Of a stretch of DNA of 37,182 bases, positions 1-7,958 are shown piece by piece; position 1 is the first letter of the stretch, and each line of letters starts with the position of its first letter. Under the pieces are notes generated by a model that searched no databases, was not told the origin of the DNA, and saw nothing but the letters and a program-made list of their open reading frames with translations. Source of the DNA: Ilumatobacteraceae bacterium. GTDB taxonomy: Bacteria > Actinomycetota > Acidimicrobiia > Acidimicrobiales > Ilumatobacteraceae. Location: assembly GCA_013213745.1 (NCBI GenBank), contig JABSQH010000003.1, positions 1 to 37,182 on the forward strand. The letters run 5' to 3'. Position numbers and translations under genes: made by a program.

Positions 1-405
1 CCACAGTTCGTACGTTCGACCGTCACCGCTCGGCGTGAAGTGATACGAGACATTGGTCTGCACACCGCCCGAACCGATCCACGACAGCATCACCACGTTG
101 GACCCGGCGCTGAGATCGATGTCGCCACACGTCACCGCGCCGCACGGCGATGCCTGCGGGTCGGTATCAACATCACTCGCCGAGGCGAGATCAGCCGGCA
201 TCCACAATCCAACGGTCTGCTCCGCGCGTGCGACGTTCAATCGTCCTTCGGTGTTGTCTTGCTGTCGAAGCGTGACGATCACGGCGGTCGACAACACCGT
301 GGCGATCAGGCCGATCAGCGAGACGGTGATCAGCAACTCCAGCAACGTCATGCCTGAGTCTGGGCGACGCACGTTCGTCCCGCGCCCTGGATGCGAATCA
401 AACAC
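1..405 (-). CDS. Prepilin-like protein (type IV pilin / pseudopilin), partial
   Basis: This is the first 135 codons of a gene that runs off the left edge of the window. A leader of about 18 residues ends in PDSG, followed by MTLLELLITVSLIGLIATVL. That gives Gly at -1, Glu at +5 and a long hydrophobic helix, the class III signal cut and N-methylated by prepilin peptidase. The product should be a minor pilin or pseudopilin in the membrane-bound assembly complex of a type IV pilus or type II secretion-like machine. The GTG start at 405 lies inside the end of the upstream prepilin gene (8-bp overlap). An internal ATG at 351 would remove the leader, so it is rejected. After the helix the visible part is a globular domain with a Cys pair (SPCGAVTC). 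The exact subtype cannot be told. Confidence 0.8.
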   Translation of the reverse strand, partial: MFDSHPGRGTNVRRPDSGMTLLELLITVSLIGLIATVLSTAVIVTLRQQDNTEGRLNVARAEQTVGLWMPADLASASDVDTDPQASPCGAVTCGDIDLSAGSNVVMLSWIGSGGVQTNVSYHFTPSGDGRTYELW

Positions 406-880
406 TGGACTTCACCACCTGGATGGAGCGACGGACCGAGCCGTCAGGGCTTGTGATGTTGATCGTGACCCGTTGTACGAGCAGATCGGTCGGCTCCGTC
501 CCGGCACACCCGGGAGCGCCGGCCGAGCCGGTCTGCCAGGTGCCCTGTTGGGTGGGCGACGCGGCAGGCAGGTAGTACTCGTGGGTGACAGCGGCGGTCG
601 ACGGGTCCCAGCCTTCGGTCTGTACAGCGGCTTGCGCGTAGATCGTGTAGTCACACCCACGCTCGGCGCGGTTCACACGATCGGCTGCGTTGACGATTGC
701 CGTTTCCAACTGCGCTGCCGTACGGCTGGTCGACGAGACGCGAATACTGCCGCTCACGGCATTGATCGTCGCCACAACAACCGTGCCGATCAGCACGATG
801 GCGACAACAACTTCGACCAGGCTGACGCCACGGTCGCGCACGTCTGGGGCTGCGTGTTCCTGCTCCATCCGTTTCGCCAT
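398..880 (-). CDS. Prepilin-type N-terminal cleavage/methylation protein (minor pilin, PilV/GspI-like)
   Basis: The protein has 160 residues from ATG 880; a GTG at 886 would add two. I prefer ATG 880 because AGG lies 5 bases upstream. The leader ends RDRG and the mature end begins VSLVEVVVAIVLIG, giving Gly -1, Glu +5 and a hydrophobic helix, so it is a substrate for prepilin peptidase. The rest is a small domain with two Cys residues that could pair (RGCDYTIY and GAPGCAG). Short length and position just before another prepilin (8-bp overlap) suggest a minor pilin or pseudopilin of a type IV pilus or type II secretion-like apparatus. The rest of the operon would lie to the left, outside the window. 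The family is certain, the exact subunit is not. Confidence 0.85.
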   Translation of the reverse strand: MAKRMEQEHAAPDVRDRGVSLVEVVVAIVLIGTVVVATINAVSGSIRVSSTSRTAAQLETAIVNAADRVNRAERGCDYTIYAQAAVQTEGWDPSTAAVTHEYYLPAASPTQQGTWQTGSAGAPGCAGTEPTDLLVQRVTINITSPDGSVRRSIQVVKSSV

Positions 881-886
881 CGGCAC

Positions 887-1078
887 CTATCCGTTCGGCC
901 TTGAACGCTGCGCGGGTCACACAGCGACGTACGGCAAGCTACGGGTGCGTCCGTCAGCGGTCGCTTGCCCTCACGTCAGCGTTATGCAAAGTGTCAAAAC
1001 CCTGAGACTCCCCAGAAAAACCGGGGATTCCGTGCAAGATGCGCACGTTGTCGCGAACAGAAGCGCGTCGCGGGAGGG
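887..1078. promoter_or_regulatory. Leader of the pilin operon with a hairpin and a TTGACA box
   Basis: This 192-bp gap lies between the pilin gene start and the end of the CoA-transferase gene. It holds an imperfect hairpin at 1006-1030 (GACTCCCC / GGGGATTC, one mismatch, loop AGAAAAACC). On the minus strand the loop side reads GGTTTTTC, so it could end transcripts. Just downstream on the minus strand is TTGACA (complement of 992-997), matching a -35 element, but I see no good -10 at 17 bp. It is probably the pilin promoter region; the role of the hairpin is unknown. Confidence 0.35.
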
Positions 1079-2209
1079 TTACCGCCAGCGATTGGTGCGA
1101 ACGTCGTCGCCGTCGGCGTCGAGGGAGCGGCCGGGCCAGTGCAACTCACCCGGCGTGGCCGAAAGTCGGGCAATCAGACCCTGCATCGGCACATCGCCGA
1201 CGTCGACGATCGCTTGGCGCTCGACATAGTGCGGGTCGTCGGCGATGTCGGCCATGTCCATCACCGGACCAATCGCCGCTTCGGCCCGCTCGAACGCCTC
1301 GATCACCTCGGTGGAGTCACGGGACGCGCACCACTCGGCGACGGCGGCCTCGATCTCGTCTCGATGGGCGGTGCGACCAGCGAACCCGACGAACCGCTCG
1401 TCGTCGAGTCCGAGCAGCGACATCACCCGCTCGGCAACCGAGTCACTGCTGGTGGAGATCGCCACCCAGCGACCGTCGCGACACCGGTACGTGCCGCGCG
1501 GCACGGTGTAGGGCAATCCCGATCCCAATCGTGGCTGCTGCTCGCCGGTGCGCGCATACACCGACGCCAGCGGGCCCATGAGGTGGAACATCGTCTCGAG
1601 CAGGTTGGCATCGACCACCTGCCCCTGGCCTGAGTGCAGAGCGACCATCGTGGCGAACGCCGCGGCCAGCCCGGTGACTTCGTCGGTGAGCGCGATCGGC
1701 GGCAGGAGCGGCTGGCCATCGGGCTCGCCGTTCAGCGCAGCGAACCCCGACATCGCCTCGGCGATCGTGGCGAATCCCGGACGATGGGCGTACGGGCCGG
1801 TTTGACCGAAGCCGGTGACCCGCGTGATCACCAGGTCAGGGTTGCGCTCGTGCAGCACGTCCGGCCCCAGCCCGAGATGTTCGAGGACGCCGGGTCGCGA
1901 GTTTTCCACGAGTACGTGTGCCTCGTCGAGCAACGAGAGCACGAAGGCACGATCGTCGTCGTCTTTCAGGTCGAGCACCACGGTCCGCTTGTTGCGGTTG
2001 ACCAGCTTCCACCACAGCCCCTCGTCGTCGGCGGGGTCGCGCCAGGCCATCCTCCGCAAACTGTCGCCGCCGGGCCGCTCGACCTTGATCACGTCCGCGC
2101 CGAAGTCGGCGAGATACCGGGCGCAGTTGGGACCGGCGAGGACGGTCGACATGTCGACCACTCGAACATCGGCCAGCGGCCCGCCACTCGGAGAGTTGAC
2201 AGTTGTCAC
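1079..2209 (-). CDS. CaiB/BaiF family (class III) CoA-transferase
   Basis: Class III CoA-transferases move CoA between organic acids through an aspartyl-CoA anhydride. The N-terminal segment VRVVDMSTVLAGPNCARYLADFGADVIKVE is the family's Rossmann-like start. WWKLVNRNKRTVVLDLK and RPGVLEHLGLG are typical, and the Asp in GQVVDANLLE matches the catalytic Asp of formyl-CoA transferase. The length of about 376 residues is normal. The substrate cannot be read from sequence; carnitine-, mesaconyl-, 2-methylacyl- and formyl-CoA enzymes share this fold. Two GTG starts are possible. I chose 2209 because it overlaps the TGA of the upstream aminotransferase (GTGA) and follows GGGAG; the other is at 2218. 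It is probably translationally coupled to the aminotransferase, and msrA may belong to the same transcript. Confidence 0.85.
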   Translation of the reverse strand: MTTVNSPSGGPLADVRVVDMSTVLAGPNCARYLADFGADVIKVERPGGDSLRRMAWRDPADDEGLWWKLVNRNKRTVVLDLKDDDDRAFVLSLLDEAHVLVENSRPGVLEHLGLGPDVLHERNPDLVITRVTGFGQTGPYAHRPGFATIAEAMSGFAALNGEPDGQPLLPPIALTDEVTGLAAAFATMVALHSGQGQVVDANLLETMFHLMGPLASVYARTGEQQPRLGSGLPYTVPRGTYRCRDGRWVAISTSSDSVAERVMSLLGLDDERFVGFAGRTAHRDEIEAAVAEWCASRDSTEVIEAFERAEAAIGPVMDMADIADDPHYVERQAIVDVGDVPMQGLIARLSATPGELHWPGRSLDADGDDVRTNRWR

Positions 2210-3366
2210 GGCTCCCACCGGGCGATCCGTTCACAGGCGTCGGCCAAGTCGTCCGCCCGACCGGCCACGGAGAACCGCACGTACTCGTGCCCGCGGCGGG
2301 GATCGAAGTCGACCCCGGGAGTGGTGGCCACGGACAGTTCGTCGAGCCAGCGAACGCAGAGGTCCATCGAGCCACGGTCGAGCTGAGCCGTGAGCTGCGG
2401 CACGTGGGCGTAGACGTAGAACGCGCCATCGGCGGGAGCGACCCGATCGATACCCGCCGCGGCGAGCCCATCGAGCACGATCCGACGGTTCTGCGCGTAC
2501 GTCGCCACATGCGGCTGGAGCTCGTCATCGGCGGAGAGCGCGGCGAGCGCCGCGATCTGCGACACGTGGGGCGCACAGATCAGCAAGTTCTGTTGCAGGC
2601 GTTCGATCGTGTCCACCAGCGCCTCGGGCACGACGAGCCAGCCGACGCGCCACCCGGTGAGACACCAGAACTTGGAGAAACTGCTGATGATCACGGCATC
2701 GGATGTGTGGTCGAGGACCGACGGTGCGGGCTCGCCATCGACCAGCTGCCGGTAGATCTCGTCGGCCACGATGCGCACACCGTTGACCTGTGCCCACCCG
2801 GCCAGCTCGGCGAGCGCTCGTTCACCGATCACGGTGCCGGTTGGATTCGACGGCGATGCGATCACCAGCCCATCGAGCGGGCGCCCACCGGCGGCTCGCT
2901 CGATCGACTCGGGCGTCGGCGCCCAGCGATCGGCGGGGCCCACCGGAACCGGGACGACGTCGATCCCGAGCGCCACGAGCGTGTTGCGGTAACACGGGTA
3001 ACCCGGCTCGACGACCGCCACCCGGTCGCCTGGCTCGAAGATGGCGACAAATGCCAACGTGAATGCGGCAGACGCCCCTGCGACAACACCGATTCGCTCC
3101 GCACCGATCCCGTCGTAACGAGCGGCGATGGCCTGACGCAGCTCGGTGATGCCCAGCGCCGGCGTGTAGCCGAGTGGACGACCGAGCGCACCGCGCACCG
3201 CATCAGCCACCGCCGCAGGTGGAGGGGTGGCCGGCTCGCCGATTTCGAGGTGCAGCACCTGCTGTCCGTCGGCTTCGAGGTCGATGGCGCGCCGGGCCAT
3301 CTCCATTGCGTGGAACGGCGGGACCGCCGCAGCGCGCGTCGCTGCGGAGATGATTGGCGCGTTCAC
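2206..3366 (-). CDS. PLP-dependent aminotransferase, class I/II (aspartate aminotransferase family)
   Basis: This 386-residue fold-type I aminotransferase has the expected landmarks in order: EIGEPATPPP near residue 41, the cofactor loop GASAAFTLAF near 98, SPSNPTG (Asn174), ADEIY (Asp202, pairs with the pyridine nitrogen), SSFSKFWCLTGWRVGW with Schiff-base Lys232, and a C-terminal Arg in YVRFSVAGR that would bind the substrate carboxylate. It catalyses amino transfer between an amino acid and a 2-oxo acid in the cytoplasm; the specificity cannot be assigned. The start is a GTG; the next in-frame ATG (residue 21) would lose the usual PPFHAMEM start. It ends inside the CoA-transferase gene and lies 58 bp downstream of msrA, so the three may be co-transcribed. 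Confidence 0.88.
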   Translation of the reverse strand: MNAPIISAATRAAAVPPFHAMEMARRAIDLEADGQQVLHLEIGEPATPPPAAVADAVRGALGRPLGYTPALGITELRQAIAARYDGIGAERIGVVAGASAAFTLAFVAIFEPGDRVAVVEPGYPCYRNTLVALGIDVVPVPVGPADRWAPTPESIERAAGGRPLDGLVIASPSNPTGTVIGERALAELAGWAQVNGVRIVADEIYRQLVDGEPAPSVLDHTSDAVIISSFSKFWCLTGWRVGWLVVPEALVDTIERLQQNLLICAPHVSQIAALAALSADDELQPHVATYAQNRRIVLDGLAAAGIDRVAPADGAFYVYAHVPQLTAQLDRGSMDLCVRWLDELSVATTPGVDFDPRRGHEYVRFSVAGRADDLADACERIARWEP

Positions 3367-3424
3367 GTCACGCAGTTTGCCCGACGCTGTCGTTCAGATC
3401 ACCGTCGCCGATGCGACGTGTCGA

Positions 3425-4081
3425 TCAGGTGGCCAGGCCGATCGGGCAACTGACGCCCGTGCCGCCGATGCCGCAGTACCCGTTGGGGTTCTTCGACAGG
3501 TACTGCTGATGGTATGGCTCGGCGTAAAAGAACCCGTTGGGGAAGTCGATCGCCTTGATCTCGGTGGTGATGTCGCCGTACTTGGCATCGGCCAGGTGCG
3601 CGCCGAACATCGTCTTGGTCGCCTCGGCCGCCGAGAGTTGCTCGGGGCTCGTGGTGTACACCGCGCTGCGGTACTGCGAGCCGACATCGTTGCCTTGGCG
3701 CAGGCCCTGGGTGGGGTCGTGGCCTTCCCAGAACGCCTTCAGCAGCTGCTCGTAGCTGATCTCGTCAGGATCGAACACGACCCCGACCACCTCGGTCTGT
3801 CCGGTCATGCCGGAGCACACCTCTTCGTAGGTGGGGTTGGGCGTGAAGCCGCCGGCGTACCCGACAAACGTGGAGTACACGCCGGGGAGCTGCCAGAAAA
3901 TCCGTTCGGCGCCCCAGAAGCAGCCCATCCCGAACACGGCGACCTCGAATCCCTCGGGCCACGGCCCGACGAGCGGGTTGCCGTTGACGTGGTGCACATC
4001 GGGCACCGGCATCGTCTGGTCCGTGCGGCCCGCCAGGGCATCGTCGGAGGCGACCATCGTGGCGTGCTTGCGGAACAACAT
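3425..4081 (-). CDS. msrA: Peptide-methionine (S)-S-oxide reductase MsrA
   Basis: MsrA repairs the S form of methionine sulfoxide in proteins. The 218-residue protein has the signature [10 protein letters not shown] with nucleophile Cys54. It also has the family segments [26 protein letters not shown] and [23 protein letters not shown]. Near the C-terminus Cys203 (NGYCG) and Cys212 (VSCP) are placed like the resolving cysteines of E. coli-type MsrA, so it should recycle through thioredoxin. The first 45 residues are an extension common in actinobacterial forms. A TATCCT box ends 6 bases before the ATG, which suggests a leaderless transcript starting here and running on into the aminotransferase and CoA-transferase genes. 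Confidence 0.95.
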   Translation of the reverse strand: MLFRKHATMVASDDALAGRTDQTMPVPDVHHVNGNPLVGPWPEGFEVAVFGMGCFWGAERIFWQLPGVYSTFVGYAGGFTPNPTYEEVCSGMTGQTEVVGVVFDPDEISYEQLLKAFWEGHDPTQGLRQGNDVGSQYRSAVYTTSPEQLSAAEATKTMFGAHLADAKYGDITTEIKAIDFPNGFFYAEPYHQQYLSKNPNGYCGIGGTGVSCPIGLAT

Positions 4082-4087
4082 GCATTC

Positions 4088-4093
4088 AGGATA
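4088..4093 (-). promoter_or_regulatory. -10 element of msrA (leaderless)
   Basis: TATCCT reads on the minus strand 6 bases before the msrA ATG. With TANNNT so close, transcription should begin at or next to the A of the start codon. There is no Shine-Dalgarno sequence. Confidence 0.5.
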
Positions 4094-4168
4094 CGGAGCT
4101 CACGCCGGTCTGGATCACGTCGGAGCTGAACGATCGATCAACTCATGGATCGATCACGTCGTGGTCTG

Positions 4169-4174
4169 TACGGT
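4169..4174 (+). promoter_or_regulatory. -10 element of the GNAT gene (leaderless)
   Basis: TACGGT lies 8 bases before the ATG at 4183, with no ribosome binding site between them. This fits a leaderless mRNA. The msrA promoter fires in the opposite direction about 80 bp away. Confidence 0.45.
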
Positions 4175-4182
4175 CGTCGGCG

Positions 4183-4677
4183 ATGAGTAGCGCCCGCTTG
4201 CGGACGATCACCCGCGACGACATCGACACGATTCATGCAATCAACCAGGCCAACACCCCCGAGGTCGGCAACGTCACCGTCGAACGTCTCACCTGGTTGG
4301 TCGATCAATCAGCGATCGCCCTCGCCGCCATCATCGACCAGGAGGTCGCCGGCTTCTGTCTCGTGATCGCTCCAGGATCGAGCTATGGATCGGTCAACTA
4401 CCAATGGTTCGCAACGCACTACCCCGAGGCGATGTACCTCGATCGAGTGGCTGTCGACGAGCGGTACTGGCGGCGAGGCGTGGGAAACGCGCTGTACGAC
4501 GAAGTCGAAGGGCACATCGCGCAACGACCCGGCAGCCACGAACTGGCGCTAGAGATCAACGTCGACCCACCGAACCCGCGGTCGCTGGCCTTCCACGACC
4601 AACGCGGGTTCGCCGAGGTCGGCCGCCAGGACACCGATTACGGCGTCACCGTGTCGCTACGCGTCAAAGTGTGCTGA
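4183..4677 (+). CDS. GNAT family N-acetyltransferase
   Basis: The 164-residue protein has the GNAT acetyl-CoA fold. Motif A is YLDRVAVDERYWRRGVGNALYDEV at about residues 85-108, where RRGVGNAL (R-x-x-G-x-G type) is the pyrophosphate-binding loop. Motif B is ELALEINVDPPNPRSLAFHDQRGF, ending in the usual Phe-x-x-x-x-Gly-Phe signature. It transfers an acetyl group from acetyl-CoA to an amine; the target cannot be deduced. It is a single-gene unit divergent from msrA. Its end faces the end of the carbon-nitrogen hydrolase gene, with a long perfect palindrome in the 48-bp gap. Confidence 0.88.
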   Translation: MSSARLRTITRDDIDTIHAINQANTPEVGNVTVERLTWLVDQSAIALAAIIDQEVAGFCLVIAPGSSYGSVNYQWFATHYPEAMYLDRVAVDERYWRRGVGNALYDEVEGHIAQRPGSHELALEINVDPPNPRSLAFHDQRGFAEVGRQDTDYGVTVSLRVKVC

Positions 4678-4695
4678 CTGCGCTGGACGGTTGGC

Positions 4696-4724
4696 CGACA
4701 TTTGGTGCCAGGCACCAAATGTCG
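4696..4724. repeat. Perfect 29-bp palindrome between convergent genes
   Basis: CGACATTTGGTGCC and GGCACCAAATGTCG are perfect 14-bp inverted arms around a single A. The element fills the gap between the GNAT stop (4677) and the hydrolase stop (4726). As RNA it would form the same strong stem on both strands, so it could end both transcripts, although there is no U-tract. It could also be a dispersed REP-like element. I see no second copy in this window. Confidence 0.75.
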
Positions 4725-4725
4725 T

Positions 4726-5502
4726 TCATCGGCGGTCTTGCAGGAAGCGGAAGTGGTTCCGCGTCGAGAAGACGTGTGCCGGATCGAGATCGCCAAACAA
4801 CGTGGTCTCGCCACCGGCGCCCGAGGCGAGCACCTCGCCGAGCGGGTCGATGATCGCGCTGTCGCCGACGTAGTCGAGGCCGCCACCGGACCCGACCCGA
4901 TTCACGCCGACGACGTAGGCCTGGTTCTCGATGGCGCGGGCGCGCAAGAGGGTCGACCAGTGCAGGCGGCGTTTCGCCGGCCAGTTGGCAACGATCAGGT
5001 ACGCATCGGTGTCGGCTGCGAGCGCCCAGAACTCGTCGGCGAACCGCAGGTCGTAGCACACGAACAAACTGACCCGCAGGCCGTCGATCGTGAGCGTGAC
5101 GAACTCGGTGCCGGGACGCACGTACCGCTGTTCGTCCGCATGCGAGAACGGATGGATCTTGCGATAGCGGTGGACCTCGCCGTTCGGGCCGGCAAGCACG
5201 AACACGTTCGACGGTCGCTGGTCGTCGGCGGTGGCATCGGCGCCGATCTCGGGACACGAACCGCCGACCCACATGTCGTAGTCGGCCGCAGCGCCTGCGA
5301 GGAACGTCGCCGACGGGCCTGGCTCGGGTTCGCCGATGCCCGGACTGTCGAAGGAGAAGCCGGTGGAAAAGGTCTCGGTGACCAACGCGAGGCGTGCTCC
5401 GCCTGCAGCAGCGGCCGACAGGCGCGGCCTGAGCGCAGCAAAGTTGGCCTCGCGATCGTGCCATTCGATGTCGTGTTGGATCGCGGCGACTCTCACGCTC
5501 AT
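4726..5502 (-). CDS. Carbon-nitrogen hydrolase, omega-amidase-like (nitrilase superfamily)
   Basis: The 258-residue protein carries the nitrilase catalytic triad: Glu43 (VTETFSTGF), Lys115 (RYRKIHPFS) and Cys149 (LFVCYDLRF). Its length and TETFSTGFSF motif match the YafV/Nit2 branch, whose members are omega-amidases hydrolysing 2-oxoglutaramate and 2-oxosuccinamate. The context supports this: the ATG at 5502 overlaps the stop of an upstream glutamine-transaminase-type aminotransferase by 4 bp (ATGA), with GAGG 7 bases before the start. Known pairs of this kind transaminate 2-oxo acids such as 2-oxo-4-methylthiobutyrate with glutamine and then pull the reaction by hydrolysing the 2-oxoglutaramate formed. 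Substrate assignment is inference from family and neighbour. Confidence 0.85.
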   Translation of the reverse strand: MSVRVAAIQHDIEWHDREANFAALRPRLSAAAAGGARLALVTETFSTGFSFDSPGIGEPEPGPSATFLAGAAADYDMWVGGSCPEIGADATADDQRPSNVFVLAGPNGEVHRYRKIHPFSHADEQRYVRPGTEFVTLTIDGLRVSLFVCYDLRFADEFWALAADTDAYLIVANWPAKRRLHWSTLLRARAIENQAYVVGVNRVGSGGGLDYVGDSAIIDPLGEVLASGAGGETTLFGDLDPAHVFSTRNHFRFLQDRR

Positions 5503-6707
5503 GCCGGCACCTCGGCGGCGAACGCGCCACGGAGGCGCTCTGCCGCCGCGTCGATCACGTCGAGCTGCTTACAACACGCAAAGCGCACGAGGTGCCGACC
5601 GTGTTCGGGTCGGGCATAGAACACCTCGTCGGGCACCGCGACCACTCCGCACCGATGGGGGAGGTCGCGGCAGAAGTCGAGTCCAGTGTCTGGCGCGCCG
5701 CTCGCTGCGGCGACAGCACGTACATCGACGGTGACGAAGTACGTCGCCTCGGGTACGTACGTGGTGAACCCGGCGCCACGCAGACCGTCGACGAGATGAT
5801 CGCGGGCGGTCTGCAGCGACCCCGCGAGTTCAGCGAAGTAGTCGTCGCCGAGCCGTAGACCCGCCGCAATCGCCGGCTGGAACGGGGCGCCGTTCACGAA
5901 CGTGAGGAACTGCTTGGCCGTGCGGGCAGCGGCCACCAGGGCGTCGGGACCACTCATCCAACCGATCTTCCAACCCGTGGTGCGAAACGTCTTGCCGCCC
6001 GACGAAATCGTCAGCGTGCGCTCGAACATCCCCGGCAGCGTGGCAATGGGGATGTGCTCGTTGCCGTCGAACGTGAGGTGTTCGTAGACCTCGTCGGTCA
6101 CCACGATCAGATCATGTTCGATCGCCAACGCGGCGATCTCTTCGAGTTCCGCTCGCCCGAACACCTTGCCGGTCGGGTTGTGCGGCGTGTTGAGCAGCAA
6201 GATCTTGGTACGCGCGCCGATCGCCGTGCGCAGCTCGTTCGAGTCGTACACGAACGTGCCGTCGTCGTCGGGTGCGAGCAGCACGGGGACAGCAGTTGCG
6301 TCGGCGAGGGCGATCGAGGCGGCGTAGCTGTCGTACATCGGCTCGAACACCACGACCTCATCGCCGGCATCGAGCATGCCGAGTAGCGCGCCGGCAATCG
6401 CCTCGGTGGCGCCGGCGGTGATCACCACCTGACGATCGGGGTCCAGGTCGAGTCCGTAGAACCGTCGCTGGTGTTCGGCGACGGCGCAGCGCAGATCGGC
6501 GATGCCCGGACCAGGCGGGTACTGGTTGTGACCGTCACGGATGGCCGCCACGGCAGTGTCGAGCACCTCGCCGGGGCCGTCGGTGTCAGGAAACCCCTGG
6601 CCGAGATTGATCGCCCCGGTCTCAACCGCGAGCGCCGACATCTCCGCGAAGATCGTGGTGCCGAACCCGCGCAGTTTGGCGGTGAGCACATCGTCGCGTT
6701 CGGTCAT
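5499..6707 (-). CDS. Pyridoxal-phosphate aminotransferase of the kynurenine/glutamine transaminase (KAT/YbdL) type
   Basis: This 402-residue fold-type I aminotransferase begins with INLGQGFPD, the mark of the KAT/GTK/YbdL group that uses glutamine, methionine and aromatic amino acids. Other landmarks are TAGATEAI (cofactor loop), NTPHNPTGKVF (Asn177), VTDEVYEHL (Asp205), SSGGKTFRTTGWKIGW with Schiff-base Lys239, and HLVRFACCK near the end. I took ATG 6707 as start because TACCGT lies 7 bases before it and the segment upstream is not protein-like. It is translationally coupled by ATGA to the omega-amidase-like gene, so the pair probably acts in keto-acid repair or methionine salvage. Confidence 0.9.
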   Translation of the reverse strand: MTERDDVLTAKLRGFGTTIFAEMSALAVETGAINLGQGFPDTDGPGEVLDTAVAAIRDGHNQYPPGPGIADLRCAVAEHQRRFYGLDLDPDRQVVITAGATEAIAGALLGMLDAGDEVVVFEPMYDSYAASIALADATAVPVLLAPDDDGTFVYDSNELRTAIGARTKILLLNTPHNPTGKVFGRAELEEIAALAIEHDLIVVTDEVYEHLTFDGNEHIPIATLPGMFERTLTISSGGKTFRTTGWKIGWMSGPDALVAAARTAKQFLTFVNGAPFQPAIAAGLRLGDDYFAELAGSLQTARDHLVDGLRGAGFTTYVPEATYFVTVDVRAVAAASGAPDTGLDFCRDLPHRCGVVAVPDEVFYARPEHGRHLVRFACCKQLDVIDAAAERLRGAFAAEVPA

Positions 6708-6714
6708 GCCGACG

Positions 6715-6720
6715 ACGGTA
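6715..6720 (-). promoter_or_regulatory. -10 element of the aminotransferase/amidase operon (leaderless)
   Basis: TACCGT reads on the minus strand 7 bases before the ATG at 6707. No ribosome binding site is visible, so translation is probably leaderless. This also supports the chosen start. Confidence 0.5.
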
Positions 6721-6785
6721 TTCGCTCGACCGCGCTGGTCGATCGTCGATCGGGAGTTCGACGGAGAACCGGCGGTCACGCTCAC

Positions 6786-6791
6786 TACAAT
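6786..6791 (+). promoter_or_regulatory. -10 element upstream of the polysaccharide deacetylase
   Basis: TACAAT matches the -10 consensus at five of six bases and lies 36 bases before the ATG at 6828. AGGA at 6813 would serve as ribosome binding site. No clear -35 box is visible. Confidence 0.4.
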
Positions 6792-6827
6792 CGCCTCGGC
6801 AGTATCGACCGTAGGAAGCGGGTGCAC

Positions 6828-7958
6828 ATGGTGAGGACGGGTGACGAACACGACCCGACTCGGCGCGCCCGCGGACGCCGCCGTCTGATCACCGGCGCTG
6901 CTGCGGCCGGTGCAACGTACCTCCTCGGCGGACGAGTGCTGGGTGCGCCGGCCGACGACACCGTTCCGGAGACGACGGCCCCCGACGATGGCGAGATGCC
7001 GACCGAGGAACTGCCAGAGCTCGACTTCAATCGAGCGGCGATACCTCAGGAGCAGGCGGTACGCGGCGAGCAGGAGCAAGTCCGCCCGACACCTCCCGAG
7101 CCGCCGGCGAATCGCTGGCAACCCGGCCAGTTCATCACCCACGTCGACGTCCAAAACCGACGAATCTCACTCACGTTCGATGACGGGCCGTCGCCAGCGA
7201 ACACGCCGCTCGTGCTCAACACGCTGCGCAGCTACGGCATCAAAGCGACGTTCTATTTGATCGGGGTCAACGTCCAGTCGTTCCCGAGCATCGCCCGGCA
7301 GATCGTCGAAGAGGGCCACGAGGTCGGCAATCACTCGATCTTCCACACCCCGTACTCGGCGGCCCCGCTGGCCGGGCAGATGACCGGCAACCAGGCGATC
7401 ATCCGCGATGCCACCGGCGTCACGCCCGTCACGCACCGTGCGCCCGGCTTGACCAAGGGCAGCATCATCTTGTCCACGGCGCGCGCCAACGGTGTCTACG
7501 AGGCGCACACCAACATGCAGACCTTCGACTGGATCTCGCCGCGGTACAGCGCCAGCGCCATCTTCAGCCAGTTCACCCGGTACCTCACCAACGGAGCATT
7601 GGTGCTGTATCACGACGGTGGCGGACGCCGCCCGACGCCCGACGCATTGCCGTCGATCATCCAGTACGCCCGCAACCGCGGGTACGAATTCATGACGGCG
7701 ACGGAGCTGGTCAACAGCGGAAACCCGCGGCCCGGCACCTTCAGCTACCTCACCTCATCGACGCTGCAGCCGCGCACGGCAGGCGCAGATATCCACGACC
7801 ACGACCATCCGGATCACGGCTATGTCGATCGGTGCGGCTACGACGCCAAGGCCGAGCTCGAATCGATTCTGCGCGATGGCGATGTGTCGCTCACGTACGC
7901 CGAGCGGATGCGCGTGGTCGAATCGTTGGCCGAGTTCGACGCCGTCAGCCGCGACTGA
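6828..7958 (+). CDS. Exported polysaccharide deacetylase (NodB homology, carbohydrate esterase 4)
   Basis: The 376-residue protein opens with a twin-arginine-type signal (RRARGRRRLITGAAAAGATYLLGG), then an acidic linker, then a NodB domain at about 110-300. All five CE4 motifs are visible: TFDDGP with Asp118/119, NHSIFHTP with metal ligands His169 and His173, HRAPGL with Arg204, FDW near Asp234, and LVLYHDGGG with His262. Family members remove N-acetyl groups from peptidoglycan or other wall glycans using a divalent metal. A His/Asp-rich stretch (DIHDHDHPDH, about 321-330) starts a 55-residue tail I do not recognise. Earlier in-frame starts are rejected because they read through the divergent aminotransferase. 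The last 14 bp overlap the end of the convergent GGDEF gene. Confidence 0.9.
   Translation: MVRTGDEHDPTRRARGRRRLITGAAAAGATYLLGGRVLGAPADDTVPETTAPDDGEMPTEELPELDFNRAAIPQEQAVRGEQEQVRPTPPEPPANRWQPGQFITHVDVQNRRISLTFDDGPSPANTPLVLNTLRSYGIKATFYLIGVNVQSFPSIARQIVEEGHEVGNHSIFHTPYSAAPLAGQMTGNQAIIRDATGVTPVTHRAPGLTKGSIILSTARANGVYEAHTNMQTFDWISPRYSASAIFSQFTRYLTNGALVLYHDGGGRRPTPDALPSIIQYARNRGYEFMTATELVNSGNPRPGTFSYLTSSTLQPRTAGADIHDHDHPDHGYVDRCGYDAKAELESILRDGDVSLTYAERMRVVESLAEFDAVSRD

Noticed and set aside
6471-6827. Earlier start of the deacetylase at 6471
   Set aside because: The extension is antisense to the aminotransferase, and the twin-arginine signal begins after ATG 6828.
5499-7154. Long N-terminal extension of the aminotransferase to 7154
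   Set aside because: The added 149 residues are antisense to the deacetylase gene. The -10 box and protein family point to ATG 6707.
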